Below are positions 54,594 through 64,000 of a stretch of 64,000 nucleotides of DNA, in pieces. A model generated the notes under the pieces. The model did not search any database. It was not told where the DNA came from and was given only the letters and a program-made list of their open reading frames with translations. The stretch is from Hysterangium stoloniferum. Lineage: Eukaryota > Basidiomycota > Agaricomycetes > Hysterangiales > Hysterangiaceae. A program made the translations under genes and the position numbers. Positions within the stretch are counted from its first letter, which is position 1, and each line of letters opens with the position of its first letter. The DNA lies in NCBI GenBank assembly GCA_015178975.1, contig WHVD01000042.1:425501-489500 (forward strand). The letters run 5' to 3'.

Positions 54594-56972
54594 GTCTAAT
54601 GGAATTGCCGATAGTATACCTTGATGTAACTTTTCGGTATCCATAAGGATAACACTTCGCAAGACTGGATGAATGAGGTAAGTGGCTTGGATAGACGCAG
54701 ACAGTTGTTCCGATGAAAACATAGGCTTGAAATTATGTGGGTTAACTGTGGCGTAGTCGCTACTCACCTCTTTAGGATAGACGTCCCATTGTCTAGTCAT
54801 AGCGTCGGGTTTTCCACCAAGGTGGCCGGGACGGAAGTGAATTACCATGTTGAAAGCAGAGAGGTATTCGGACCATCGAGCTTGTCAACGGGTGAGAAGT
54901 TTTGTGGTTGAAAAGTAAACTAAATTTTTGTGGTCTGTAATAACATCTACTGGGTGGGCCGAGCCTTCCAAATAATGTCGCCATGTCTTGAAAGCTTCAA
55001 ATATTGCAAGTAGTTCCTTATCGTGAACGTCATAGTTGAGTTCGGGCGCCGAAAATGTGCGAGACAGAAAAGCTACTGGGTGTACTTCACCATTGGTGTC
55101 CAGAATGGACAGTATTGCAGCAAGCGCATAGTCTGAGGCATCAGTTTCCACGATGAGTTGAACGTCGGGCTTCCAGTGCGACAAAATAGGGGCAGATGTA
55201 AACGCACTTTTCACTTCCTGGAATGCCGATCGGCATTCTTCGGAGAAATTCCACAGGGCGTCTTTACGAGTAAGATGAGTGAGCGGAATGGTAATTTTTG
55301 AGTAGTTGTGAATGAAACGACGATAAAAATTGGCGAAGCCTAAAAAGGATTGAATATCCTTAACCTTTCGGGGTTCCAGCCAATCTTGAATGACTTGAAT
55401 TTTAGAGTCGTCCATGCGGAGACCGTCTGGTCCCATCATAAACCCTAAATATTCAACCATATCGACATCAAAGGAACATTTTTTACCATTCGCAAAAAGA
55501 CCATGTTTTCGGAGTCTTTGGAGAACTTCACGAACATGTTCGTCATGAAGTGTAGGATCTTCGGAGAATATGAGGATGTCGTCTAAGTACACAATGACAA
55601 AAACATCGAGGAGGTTGGAAAAAACGTCGTTGATAAAACATTGAAAGACCGACGGAGCGTTGGTGAGGCCAAAAGGCATTACTAACCATTCAAAGGAGCC
55701 ATAGCGAGTGCGAAAAGCCGTTTTCCATTTGTCGCCTTCGGCGATCTGAACCAAATGATAGGCGTGCTTGAGATCTATCTTTGTATAGATTCGGGCCTTC
55801 CGAGGGGCATCGAGTAGATCGGAGATTAGTGGTAATGGGTACTTGTCTTTTCGAGTGATCGCATTTAGTCCTCGAAAGTCAACGCAAAGTCGAAGGGAAC
55901 CGTCTTTTTTCCGAACAAATAGGACAGGGGCTCCATAAGGAGACTTTGAGGTTTGGATAAAACCTATAGCCAAATGTTCGTCCAAGAAATCTCAGATAGC
56001 CAATAATTCGGACTGTGAGAGAGGATAAACTGGGCCTAGGGGCGGATGTGAACCATCTTCAATATCAATTTTCAAATCGTAAGGCCTGTGAGGGGCGAGT
56101 CGATCTGCTTTTTGTTTACTGAATACATCTGCAAATTCATGGTATTTTTTGGGAACACCTTCCAAATCTGCGATCGGTTCAGCCACCGGGGAAGCAAAGC
56201 GACCGGTGACTTTGTCAACTTTAAGATTGACTGTCAATGCTTGGGAGCCGTCCAACTTGATGGCTCTCATAAAAGCTGCGGCATTTATTAGAGAGACGGG
56301 TGGCGGAGAGCTCGGATTTGCCACTAGGGCCGGAGGTGCTGTAGAGGCCATATTTGCTGAAACAGGCGGAAATGGACCAGTCGTATCGGGTGCCAACGGG
56401 GTTCGGAAATGGATACTGCCCAATACCCAATCAATCAACGGATTGTAGCGGGTGAGCCAGTTATGTCCTAGAACCACGGAGCAACTCGGGTCCAACTGTG
56501 TTACAAAAAACGTAACTGTCTGAAAGGTTCCACATGGGAACCGAAGTCGGAGTTCGCAGGCTTGCGAGATTACGGAGTTTGAGGTACCATCAAAGAGTCG
56601 GAGCGGAATCGGATCTATTGCATAGGTTTTTAACTGATTTTTTCGGGAAAAACTTGTATCTATAAAACAATGGGTTGAACCTGAATCTATGAGAGCTCGA
56701 AAAGTGAGACTCCCGAGAGGTTCCGAAGTAAGATTTATGAACAAAGAATTAGGATCATACAAGGCGGATGCGTTAAGATGACAATTTTCCGGTGTGCGAG
56801 GAGATTCAACGCAACTCTCCAACTGCACGGAATCCAGAGAGTTGCTTAATCTTTTTTCGACTCGGTAGCCGGCTTGGCCAGTTGTGAGGTCGTGGCCGTA
56901 TTGGCCGATCAGGCTTTTGTGGCTTTTGGGCATGCAGCGACTCGGTGTCCGGGATCTGCGCACAACAAACAA
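54594..56972 (-). pseudogene. pol: Element B pol, upstream part (protease to RNase H)
   Basis: Minus strand. Protease has FRALIDSGSTHCFIDTSF with the DSG active site, then VVLGHNWLTRYNPLIDW. A TGA after LSQSELLAI (expected Arg of the IRDFLDEHL motif, CGA to TGA) splits it from reverse transcriptase. RT contains [63 protein letters not shown] and the VYLDDILIFSED catalytic block. RNase H follows (TDASDYALAAILS, YDVHDKELLAI). Beyond LLTR another stop, then [22 protein letters not shown], before element C interrupts it. Confidence 0.88.
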
Positions 56973-58134
56973 AGGTTGTTGTCCATTTGGTGTTGCTTTT
57001 CCTGTGGTAGAAGCTTGCCATCGGAGCCGAGTTAGCCAGTTAAGTCGGGTTTGTCTTTGTCTTGAGACTTATTCGACTGTTTTCCCTTGCCTTTTTTGTC
57101 GTTACCCCCTTTGTTTTCGGGCTTCTTATCGGAGGTCGAATTGCCACTGTTGTTGGTGTTTTGATTACCAGACTTGTTGGTGTTCTTATTGTCCGATGAT
57201 TTCTTGTCCGAAGGGTTTTCGCGACTAATTTCCGAACGTCGTTCCCAGTATCAAGCGTCTGCATTTTGGGCTTTCAGATGCATGAGAGGGAGGGTCTTCG
57301 GCTTGCTGGTTTCTCCTTTGGAAACTTCGTCTTTGAGGCGAGACGGAAGGCCAGAGTAAAACTGGTAACGGAGGGCGGAATCGCCCCAGTCGCAACGCAC
57401 GGCGAGGTTGTTGAACTGGACGATGTACTCGGTGATGCGCTGAGTGTCTTTCATTTTGAGATTAGAAAGCATGGTTTCGGCATCGCCGGTTTAATTGTAG
57501 GGACCGAAGTTGGTTTCGAGTTCCTCGACAAAGGCATCCCAATCGTGAAGCCAATCGGGGTCTTTGGAGGTGAGGCCAGAGAATGCGGGTTCAAACCAGG
57601 CTGCTGCGGAATCCTTAAGGTATGAGAGTGCGAAGTTTACCTTTCGGTCATCCATTGCAAATGCAGCCGGGTGGTCCCGAAAGTTGAATCGACATTGCAT
57701 AAGGAAAGTCGACAATTTCTTCGGGTTTGAGCCAGTGAATGGCTCGGGTTTGTTGACTCGGGTTTGCCCAGGTTCCTTTTCCTTGATATTGCTTTTAAGG
57801 AATTCGTTAAGGGATCCTAGAGTACCTGAAAACAATTCCCATGTCTCTTCAGGGTCGAGAGCAGGTTTCTTTTTTGCGGACTTCTTGGAGCCACTAGCCT
57901 GAGGTTGGTCGCCACCCTCGGGTTCGTGTTCCGGAGCTGATTGATTGTTAATCTCTTCAGTTGCTTCGGGTTCGGTTGCTTCAGTTACTTCTTCAGCATC
58001 GCTGGTAATCTCCACAAAGTGAGATTCTTCGGAGGTTTCTGGTAGCGAGTAGCTCAGGCTGTATACAGGAAAGGAGACTTGAGAGTGGAAGATTCTGCTT
58101 CGCCGCTAGGCTTGGCATTTTTCCTCGGAGGCAT
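56810..58134 (-). pseudogene. gag: Element B gag
   Basis: The start ATG at 58134 gives MPPRKNAKPSGEAES; a frameshift near 58,070-58,090 is needed to reach the long frame. That frame has an acidic stretch, then NKPEPFTGSNPKKLSTFLMQCRFNF and the capsid block with WFEPAFSGL and WDAFVEELETNFGPYN. After a stop it goes on with the FNNLAVRCDWGD block, SRLKDEVSKGE, a Lys/Asn-rich linker with more stops and a zinc knuckle CLLCADPGHRVAAC. Retrotrans_gag architecture is clear; the gene is dead. Confidence 0.83.
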
Positions 58135-58157
58135 GATTAAACAGAAAATGCGAGTGT

Positions 58158-58170
58158 GCAATCAGAATAT
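58158..58170 (-). promoter_or_regulatory. Element B self-primer binding site
   Basis: On the minus (sense) strand ATATTCTGATTGC lies 2 nt inside the 5' LTR. It is the exact 13-nt complement of GCAATCAGAATAT in the sense strand of the LTR at 58465-58477, and a TATATGAA box (58501-58508) ends about 31 nt upstream of that. The predicted RNA 5' end could fold back on this site, as known for Tf1. Confidence 0.72.
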
Positions 58171-58172
58171 AC

Positions 58173-58895
58173 TGTTAAGAACTGAAAACTGACTAATGTC
58201 GGTGGCCGACAGGGACCGATCGGAAGGACTTGGCTTCAGCTTATATGCTGCGCCCTCGCAAATATCCATAGGGTGTCCTTAGATTTTGGGCGGGCGAAGA
58301 CTAATCCTAAAGAGTTCCTTTCAGTGAGATACCGATCGGAACCGAAGGACAAGTCGAGCGTCAGGCCAGGGGGTCGGGGCCAGGAGTGGGCAAGCACACG
58401 CAGAGGCGGATGGGAGGATTCTTAGTATGAGACTATTACAGGCGTATGAGGGTATTCTGAGTCAATATTCTGATTGCCTAGTAACTACAACTACAGTGGG
58501 TTCATATACAAGTAACAGGCGTCTAGAAAATACTAATGGGGAGAAGGGCGGAAAACGGTATTAACAATAAGCTTGACTAGGAACGGGAGTTTTATGATTA
58601 GTTCGGAGGCCGATGATAACCGAGAGCGGGATTACGATAAAAGGAAATAGTTCAAGGACTACAAATATAGATAGACATATGTGAAACATAAGATTGAACG
58701 GATCAACATAATAAAAGGGGACGTATCAAAGTTTGACCAGACAATACAAGTTATTTTGACGTGGGTGTAAATGGAGTTTGATCTTCACGAAAACATACGT
58801 CAGCTTCGGGGCCGATGGTTTCCGAGATGGTGACTTGAAACATTGATAGGTGGCGATAACCTCGGGACTGATAGGGTTGCGACACGGTCGTAACA
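58173..58895 (-). repeat. Element B LTR (5' LTR in element sense)
   Basis: 723 bp. Carries the TATATGAA box and the complement of the primer site. Followed on the plus strand by the target duplication CCACT. Confidence 0.9.
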
Positions 58896-58900
58896 CCACT

Positions 58901-59978
58901 CAAAGGCCCCATAACGGGTTCTTAAAGTGGTTTTCCATTCGTCACCTGTGGCAATCCAGACCAAATGATAGGCGTGTTTGAGATCTATTTTGGTGTAAAT
59001 CCGGGCATTCCGCGGAGCATCAAGCAGATCAGATATAAGTGGGAGTGGATATTTATCCTTTTTGGTGACAGCATTGAGTCCTCTAAAATCAACACATAGT
59101 CGAAGGGATCCATCCTTTTTTCTGAAAAACAGAACAGGTGCTCCAAAAGGAGACTTTGAGGGTCAGATAAAACCTATGGACAAATGTTCATCCAGGAAAT
59201 CGTGGATTGCAGAAAGTTCCATGGATGAGAGTGGGTAAATATGTCCTAGGGGTGGCTGGGCGCCATCTTCGAGATCGATTTTTAAGTCATATTCTCTGTG
59301 AGCCGGAAGCCGGTTAGCTTTCCGCTTGCTAAAAAAATCCGCGAAGTCTTGATATTTCTCCGGGACACCTTCTAGGTCAGCGGCTTGCTCAGATTTGGAT
59401 ACCGGGGTTGAAAAATGTCCAGTTGCTTCATCAATTTTTAAGTTGATAGTGAACGCCTGGGACCCATCCATCTTTGAAGCCCTAATAAAAGCTGCAGCAT
59501 TAATCAGAGAAATGGATGGAGGTGCTGTGGGTTCCAGGGAAGCCATGGGTGCCATAGGGATCACAGGAGTCCTCGAGACTGCAGGTGCTGGGAAGGCCAT
59601 GGGTGCTGTGGAGGCTGAGACAGCCGCAGTTTCCTCAGCTGCCATGGGAGTCCGGAATGTTATGCTGTTAGCTATCCAGTCAATCAACAGATTGTAGTGG
59701 GTAAGCCAGTTGTGTCCAAGGACCACCGAGCAACTTGAGTCTAACTGGGTCACATAGAAAGTGACCAATTGAGATGTTCCACACGGGAAACAGATGGGTA
59801 AATCACAAGCTTGGGTAACAACCAAATTACTTGTGCCATTGAAGAGGTGGAGGCTGACAGGATTTATCAAATAAGTTGACAAAGAATTTTTTTGCATGAA
59901 TTTTGTATCTAAAAAACAATGAGTCAAGCCTGAATCTATAAGAGCTGAAAAAATGAATTTCGGGATCATATTAGACAT
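58901..59978 (-). pseudogene. pol: Element A protease and start of reverse transcriptase
   Basis: Minus strand. Protease has FSALIDSGLTHCFLD (DSG) and VVLGHNWLTHYNLLIDW. A Pro/Ala/Ser-rich linker is followed by the RT entry: DLEGVPEKYQDFADFFSK, YDLKIDLEDGAQPPLG, IHDFLDEHLSIGFI, then a TGA (expected Arg or Gln) and [12 protein letters not shown]. The frame reaches RYGAFEW where element B lies. The gene continues at 45641. Confidence 0.86.
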
Positions 59979-60099
59979 AAGGTTAACGAAAAATGAATCA
60001 GAATGTGAAAGAGCAGATGTGTTGAGGTGAGTAAACTCTTGAATGTGTGGAGAGGCAATGCAACCCCCAACCTGTGCGGAGTCCGCAGGGTTGCTTACT

Positions 60100-60443
60100 C
60101 TTTTTTCGAGTCGGAAGCCAGTTTGTCCTTCGATGCTATTGCCCTAGATGGGATCAAGTCCTAAAAACGCATCCTAACGGTATGCGCTTTTCAGTGTTCA
60201 ATGATAACGGCGATCTGTTGGCGTGGAGGCCTTGGCTGTTCGACCCTTTGAAGAGTTTGCTTTTGCCAGCGGACATTCTGGGACTCAATGACCGGGTTTC
60301 CCGCACAAGAGACAGAGGTTGTTATCCATGCAACGTTGTCTTTCCTGTGGGGTCAATTTGCCATTGGGTCCGAGTTTGCCTGAGAGGTCGGGTTTTCTGG
60401 CTTGCTTGCCAGACTGTTGACCCTTGTTATTGTCCTTGTTGTT

Positions 60444-60477
<34 letters not shown>

Positions 60478-61458
60478 GAAGACTTTTTATCATTCTTCTT
60501 GTCAGATTGCGTGGAGTTTTGGTTGCTGGTTGACAAATTGTTGTTGTTGTTTTTATTGGCTGTGGACTTGTTTACTTTGTCTGCAGAGGTCTTGCGGGCA
60601 ACTTCTGCGTGACGTTCCCAATAACGTGTGTCCACATTTTGAGCTTTGAGGCGCATATGGGACAGGGTTTTTGGCTTGCCATCTTCTCCTTTCGAGACTT
60701 CGTCTTTAAGGCGGGATGGCAGACAGGCATAGAATTGGTGGCGGAGAGCGGGATCGCCCCACTGACAATGAGCTGCAAGATTATTGAATTGGACAATGTA
60801 GTCCATGATGCACTGTGTGTCCTTCATATGAAGATTTGTGAGACTATTCTCGGCTTCTCCTGTCGGGTCATATGGGCCAAAGTTGGTTTCAAGCTCCTCA
60901 ACAAAAGCATCCCAATTTTCAAGTGGCTCTTCCTTGGAAATTCCACTAAAAGCCAGTTCGAACCATTTCAATGCAGATCCCGACAAGTATGAAAGTGTGT
61001 AGTTGACTTTTTGGGAGTCCATGGAGAATGCAGCAGATCGATCATGGAAATTGAAGTGACATTGCATGAGAAAAGTAGAGAGCTTTTTTGGAACCTGTGA
61101 AGGGTTCCGGAGGATTGACTTTTGACCGTGGAGGTTCTTGTTCCTTTTTCTTTTGTTCTTCGAGCAGGTGTGTCATAAATTTATCTATAGTACCTGCTAA
61201 AAATTCCAAAGTAGGATCCCCCAAGTGTGGTCGTTGACTAGGCAGAGGATTTTCGACACCTTTGCCCTTGTCGGGGGCCACAGATTCATCCTCGTGCTCG
61301 GATTCGTCCTGGTTTTCCGGGACTTCTTCGATACAGGCTTCTTCCATGGGTTCCGACTGGTTCACAAGTGTCTGACTGGTATACAGAGTTAATGGGGAAT
61401 GAAGAGTCAACGGTCCAGGTAATGATGCCTATGCGCATGTATTTCTTCTTGGTGGCAT
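60100..61458 (-). pseudogene. gag: Element A gag
   Basis: Minus strand from ATG 61458 (MPPRRN) with a stop after nine codons. It continues EACIEEVPENQDESEHEDES, then VNPPEPFTGS and a frameshift near 61,085 where a few bases seem lost relative to element B. The capsid block includes WFELAFSGI, WDAFVEELETNFGPYDPTG and FNNLAAHCQWGD. A Lys/Asn linker contains a run of 13 Asn coded by an AAC-type repeat. A zinc knuckle starts CLLCGKPGH, then stops. Homologous to element B gag along its length. Confidence 0.82.
60441..60477. repeat. TTG/AAC trinucleotide run
   Basis: About 12 TTG units with one interruption; encodes the poly-Asn stretch in element A Gag on the minus strand. Confidence 0.9.
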
Positions 61459-61481
61459 ATTGAAAACAATCTGCAAGTGTT

Positions 61482-61492
61482 AGTCAGAAAAT
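61482..61492 (-). promoter_or_regulatory. Element A self-primer binding site
   Basis: Sense-strand ATTTTCTGACT, 2 nt inside the 5' LTR, complements AGTCAGAAAAT within the LTR (61806-61816). A TATTTAAA box at 61842-61849 is about 33 nt upstream of it. Same geometry as in element B with a different sequence. Confidence 0.68.
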
Positions 61493-61897
61493 ACTGTTAG
61501 GATATGTACAGGGTGGGTCTCCGGAGAAACCCACAGAATATCCGGTAGGACTTGGCTTCAGCTTATAGGCTGCACCTTCGCTAGAATGTGTCGTCCAATT
61601 TCAGACAGGTGGATGGGAATCCTGGGGAGTCCAGGCGGGGGTCATGGGTCGTGAGTCATAAGTCGGAGGTTGTGGGTCGTGAGTCGAGACTGGTGAGAGA
61701 GATAGATACACCAGAGCCTGTGGGCTCCGACTAGTGTGAGTGGTGTGAACCAAGTAGGGTTTTAGAGCAGAAAATGTATTAGATTACTGGGGGGAATCTA
61801 AGCCGATTTTCTGACTGGATTGTATGTACAACATCTGCCAGTTTAAATAGACCGTGGAGCAAATGTCATACCGAATCCAGTAATAATGAAACAAAAC

Positions 61898-62314
61898 TGT
61901 GAAGAGTGGTATAAATTCTGACCATTCTATATACGAAGAAATGAGTAGAATGGGAGGAAGGATGAGTCGAGAAGGATGATTCGAGTGGAGGCCTCGACTG
62001 CTATAGTTCGAGGCCTGAAGTGTTAGATAGTTCAGATATTGCTACCTATGTAGTAGCTGACACGTTACCCTGATCACCACTTGTAGTAGACCTAGTTTGT
62101 GTCTTACGAGTGGTGGTGCTTGGGTTAAAGTGTGTCTGAGTTTCATTAGGTGCTGAGTGCACCCACAAGTATACACAATGCTTCGAACTAATGAAATATG
62201 CAATATTCGAAGAATATAAAAGATAGAAAAATATGAATAAAATGTGTAAAATATAAATGAAATAAAAGGAGTGTTTTACCACAATGAAACTGTGGTAAAA
62301 GCATACTCCTCACA
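61898..62314. mobile_element. Solo LTR of another family inside element A LTR
   Basis: 417 bp, TGTGAAGAG...CTCACA with TG..CA ends, flanked by AAAAC (61893-61897) and GAAAC (62315-62319), a 5-bp target duplication with one change. The other A LTR has an empty site of matching length, which fixes the boundaries. Orientation unknown. No other copy of this LTR was noticed in the window. Confidence 0.78.
62267..62311. repeat. Hairpin at the end of the solo LTR
   Basis: Arms of a TTTTACCACA/TGTGGTAAAA stem with 7-nt loop, extended by AGGAGT/ACTCCT across a small bulge. Lies just inside the LTR edge. Confidence 0.7.
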
Positions 62315-62721
62315 GAAACGAGCAAAACATGAAATGGGAATAGTAAACACCAAATTGGTGTTAGGAACGGGACGGAATGGAGCAGAGTCCGAATAGTGAC
62401 AAATCATAAACCATAACGGGAAACGGAGCGGAGGCAGAGTCCAAATCGTGACAGGTCATTTGACTAAAACGGGAATGGGGCTCAGTTAGAGAGGTGACGG
62501 GTTTTCTGAGCGGGGTCCAGTGACTGACGAGGTCAGAAATAGACAGAGATGGAGTCCGGTGAGTATTCCGGTGACTGAAACACAATGTAACAAAGACAAA
62601 TGTAGACAGGTCTGACGTACAGAGTCTGGTGGGAATTCCGGTGAACTGATAATGGGTGTGTATAGGGCACAGGTGCGTATAAGTTGGTGCCCAGAGTCCG
62701 GCGGGATTTCCGGTTGTAACA

Positions 62722-64000
62722 CCATGACATGAGCTGCAGAAAACTGAAGAGCAGCTTGTATAGCCTAAAGATCACTTCCAGATCTCAGCCCATGATAATT
62801 AAAAATGGTGAGATGGATTCGAATGAACTGTGAACTTTTCCTACCCTAATTCTAAGATTGCCTGAGGATTAGACTCCTTAAGGGTGCTAGTGAGAGTTTT
62901 CCATCCAAGTACTCCTGACAGGCATGGTGCATCTCCTCCAATCTATCTGGGGCACACAACTCCATGATTGCAATATACAGTTAAAAGAAATATACCTGGT
63001 GAGTTCCTCATCCATAGTGCCTATATGCTGGGGAGGGGGTTCATAAATACTTGATTTCTCGACTCAGGAAATATGTAGGGTGCTGTGGCCACAGTGGCTG
63101 CTGTTGAACCGGTTTGCAGGGCAGCAGCTCTAGGAGTCACGGTGGGTACCATTAGTGTGAAAACAACAAATTGACTCTTTATGAAGGTGCAATTATAGAA
63201 ATCCAAGTCTGTGTCGGTGGTGTTGACAACCCGAAGAGAGCTAGCCCAAGAAGGCATGGTTTCTGGTTGACAATTCACAATTTGGGCGGAAAGTCTACAA
63301 CAAAGCTGGTTTTGGAGTTTTTAGTCGAAATTATGTCCAATAAATTGTTGGAATGAGACGAGAAAATATCGATTGAATAAATTCACACACATTCAGGTGA
63401 GTTCAGCATGCATATATGGTGTCACACTGGCATGGTGTATTTATGGTTTAAAAATGTTTTTGCACAGGACTAGTCAATCTCAGATCAGTTAGCAGGACTC
63501 TGGTCCGTTTTGGAATTATCTCTCAGAGTGAGCTCATGGCTTGTGCCGGTTGGCAGGATATAGGGCAGAGTCCTCTCACGCACCCTGCTTGTATCGACGC
63601 TCCGGGAGTTTGTCACAGAGCAGCACCAGGGCTTAGACTTATCAGTCTTATCCTTGTCTGCAAATATATTTTTATCACATCTATGGCTCCCTTCTCTGAG
63701 AGACAACGGTTAGCGTTAATCTTAGTTTATTTTTGACGTACCAACTCTGCCATATAGATTCCCCCGTGTTAAAACATATATAAGGGGGGAACTTACCCGA
63801 TCATCGCAACGCCATAGATCTCAACCCAATACCGCCGCAAACCAAAATTGTGGATTGGTTACTTAGGCTGCTTGAATATGTATTTTTACATTGGTCTAAT
63901 CAGCTTTGGGATAGATGCAGAGTAATGAGTTTGGAACTCACGGATGTCAAAAGCGGGTGTGGAATTGGATGTTGAGACGGAAAGCGAGCATACAAAGTAG
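62722..64000. other. Right flank, no recognised gene
   Basis: A minus-strand frame (63021-63278) and a few shorter ones lack recognisable motifs. Composition resembles the left host region. The window ends here, so a gene running off the edge cannot be excluded. Confidence 0.4.

Larger units (their letters stand above)
45642..58895 (-). mobile_element. Element B: gypsy chromovirus inside element A, split by C
   Basis: LTRs of 722 and 723 bp at both ends, target duplication CCACT (45637-45641 and 58896-58900). B sits in the reverse transcriptase of A, and removing it with one CCACT restores the A frame (YGAFEWLVMPFG). Same orientation, gene order and antisense gene as A, so the two are relatives with different LTRs. 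The two B LTRs differ at roughly 30 sites, almost all transitions. Element C interrupts its pol. Confidence 0.92.
40943..62721 (-). mobile_element. Element A: Ty3/gypsy chromovirus interrupted by B
   Basis: LTRs at 40943-41745 and 61495-62721 (the second enlarged by a solo LTR) bound a minus-strand element. Order on the minus strand: gag, protease, reverse transcriptase, RNase H, integrase, chromodomain; then, antisense to these, a Zn2Cys6 gene. Element B interrupts reverse transcriptase. The 5-bp flanks differ (ATTTC before, CCATG after), so no target duplication is visible. Stops and shifts show it is dead. Confidence 0.88.
61495..62721 (-). repeat. Element A LTR (5' LTR in element sense), with insertion
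   Basis: Matches 40943-41745 but is 422 bp longer because of a solo LTR plus target duplication at 61893-62319. Without it the length is 805 bp. Confidence 0.87.

Overview
This window looks like nuclear DNA of a filamentous basidiomycete, probably an agaricomycete. The host genes have many short GT..AG introns of about 50-150 nt, a tRNA gene has a 9-nt intron, and the mobile elements are of fungal types: Tf1-like chromoviruses, Tc1/mariner elements with introns, and a pogo-like transposase relic. No bacterial operon structure is present.

Left part (1-29.3 kb), host-like. About 6 kb without a recognisable gene is followed by a 13-exon phenylalanine/aromatic ammonia-lyase (6093-9905). A 10-exon plant-COMT-like O-methyltransferase lies in tandem on the same strand (10554-13574); it has one homopolymer frameshift and a 165-residue acidic insert. 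The pair could supply and methylate a phenylpropanoid. Then come a fragment of a pogo-type transposase (13847-14449), a tRNA-Ala(CGC) (15159-15239), a gene-poor stretch, an unrecognised multi-exon gene (20314-22490), a 1.43-kb copia element carrying only gag (23670-25098) and an intact GNAT acetyltransferase (25902-27068).

Right part (29.4-62.7 kb), two three-level nests of transposons. Nest 1: an 11.1-kb Tc1/mariner-type element E (29383-40510) has a transposase on one strand and a passenger gene on the other. A second Tc1 element F (31554-38776) interrupts the passenger gene, and F is interrupted by an intact Ty3/gypsy chromovirus D (32973-38579) with two LTRs that look identical. Nest 2: gypsy element A (40943-62721, minus strand) is interrupted in its reverse transcriptase by related gypsy element B (45642-58895, minus strand). 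B is interrupted by a very AT-rich DNA transposon C (49049-54590). One LTR of A also holds a solo LTR of another family (61898-62314). A and B are riddled with stops, many readable as CpG transitions.

Most notable: (1) element C is a DDE transposon with a 3-bp target duplication, 8-bp inverted ends, a transposase fused to a chromodomain, two accessory genes, and 620-bp direct repeats at both ends, a layout unusual for a DNA transposon. (2) A and B carry the same intron-containing gene for a Zn2Cys6 protein antisense to gag-pol. (3) A and B appear to prime reverse transcription with their own RNA 5' ends.
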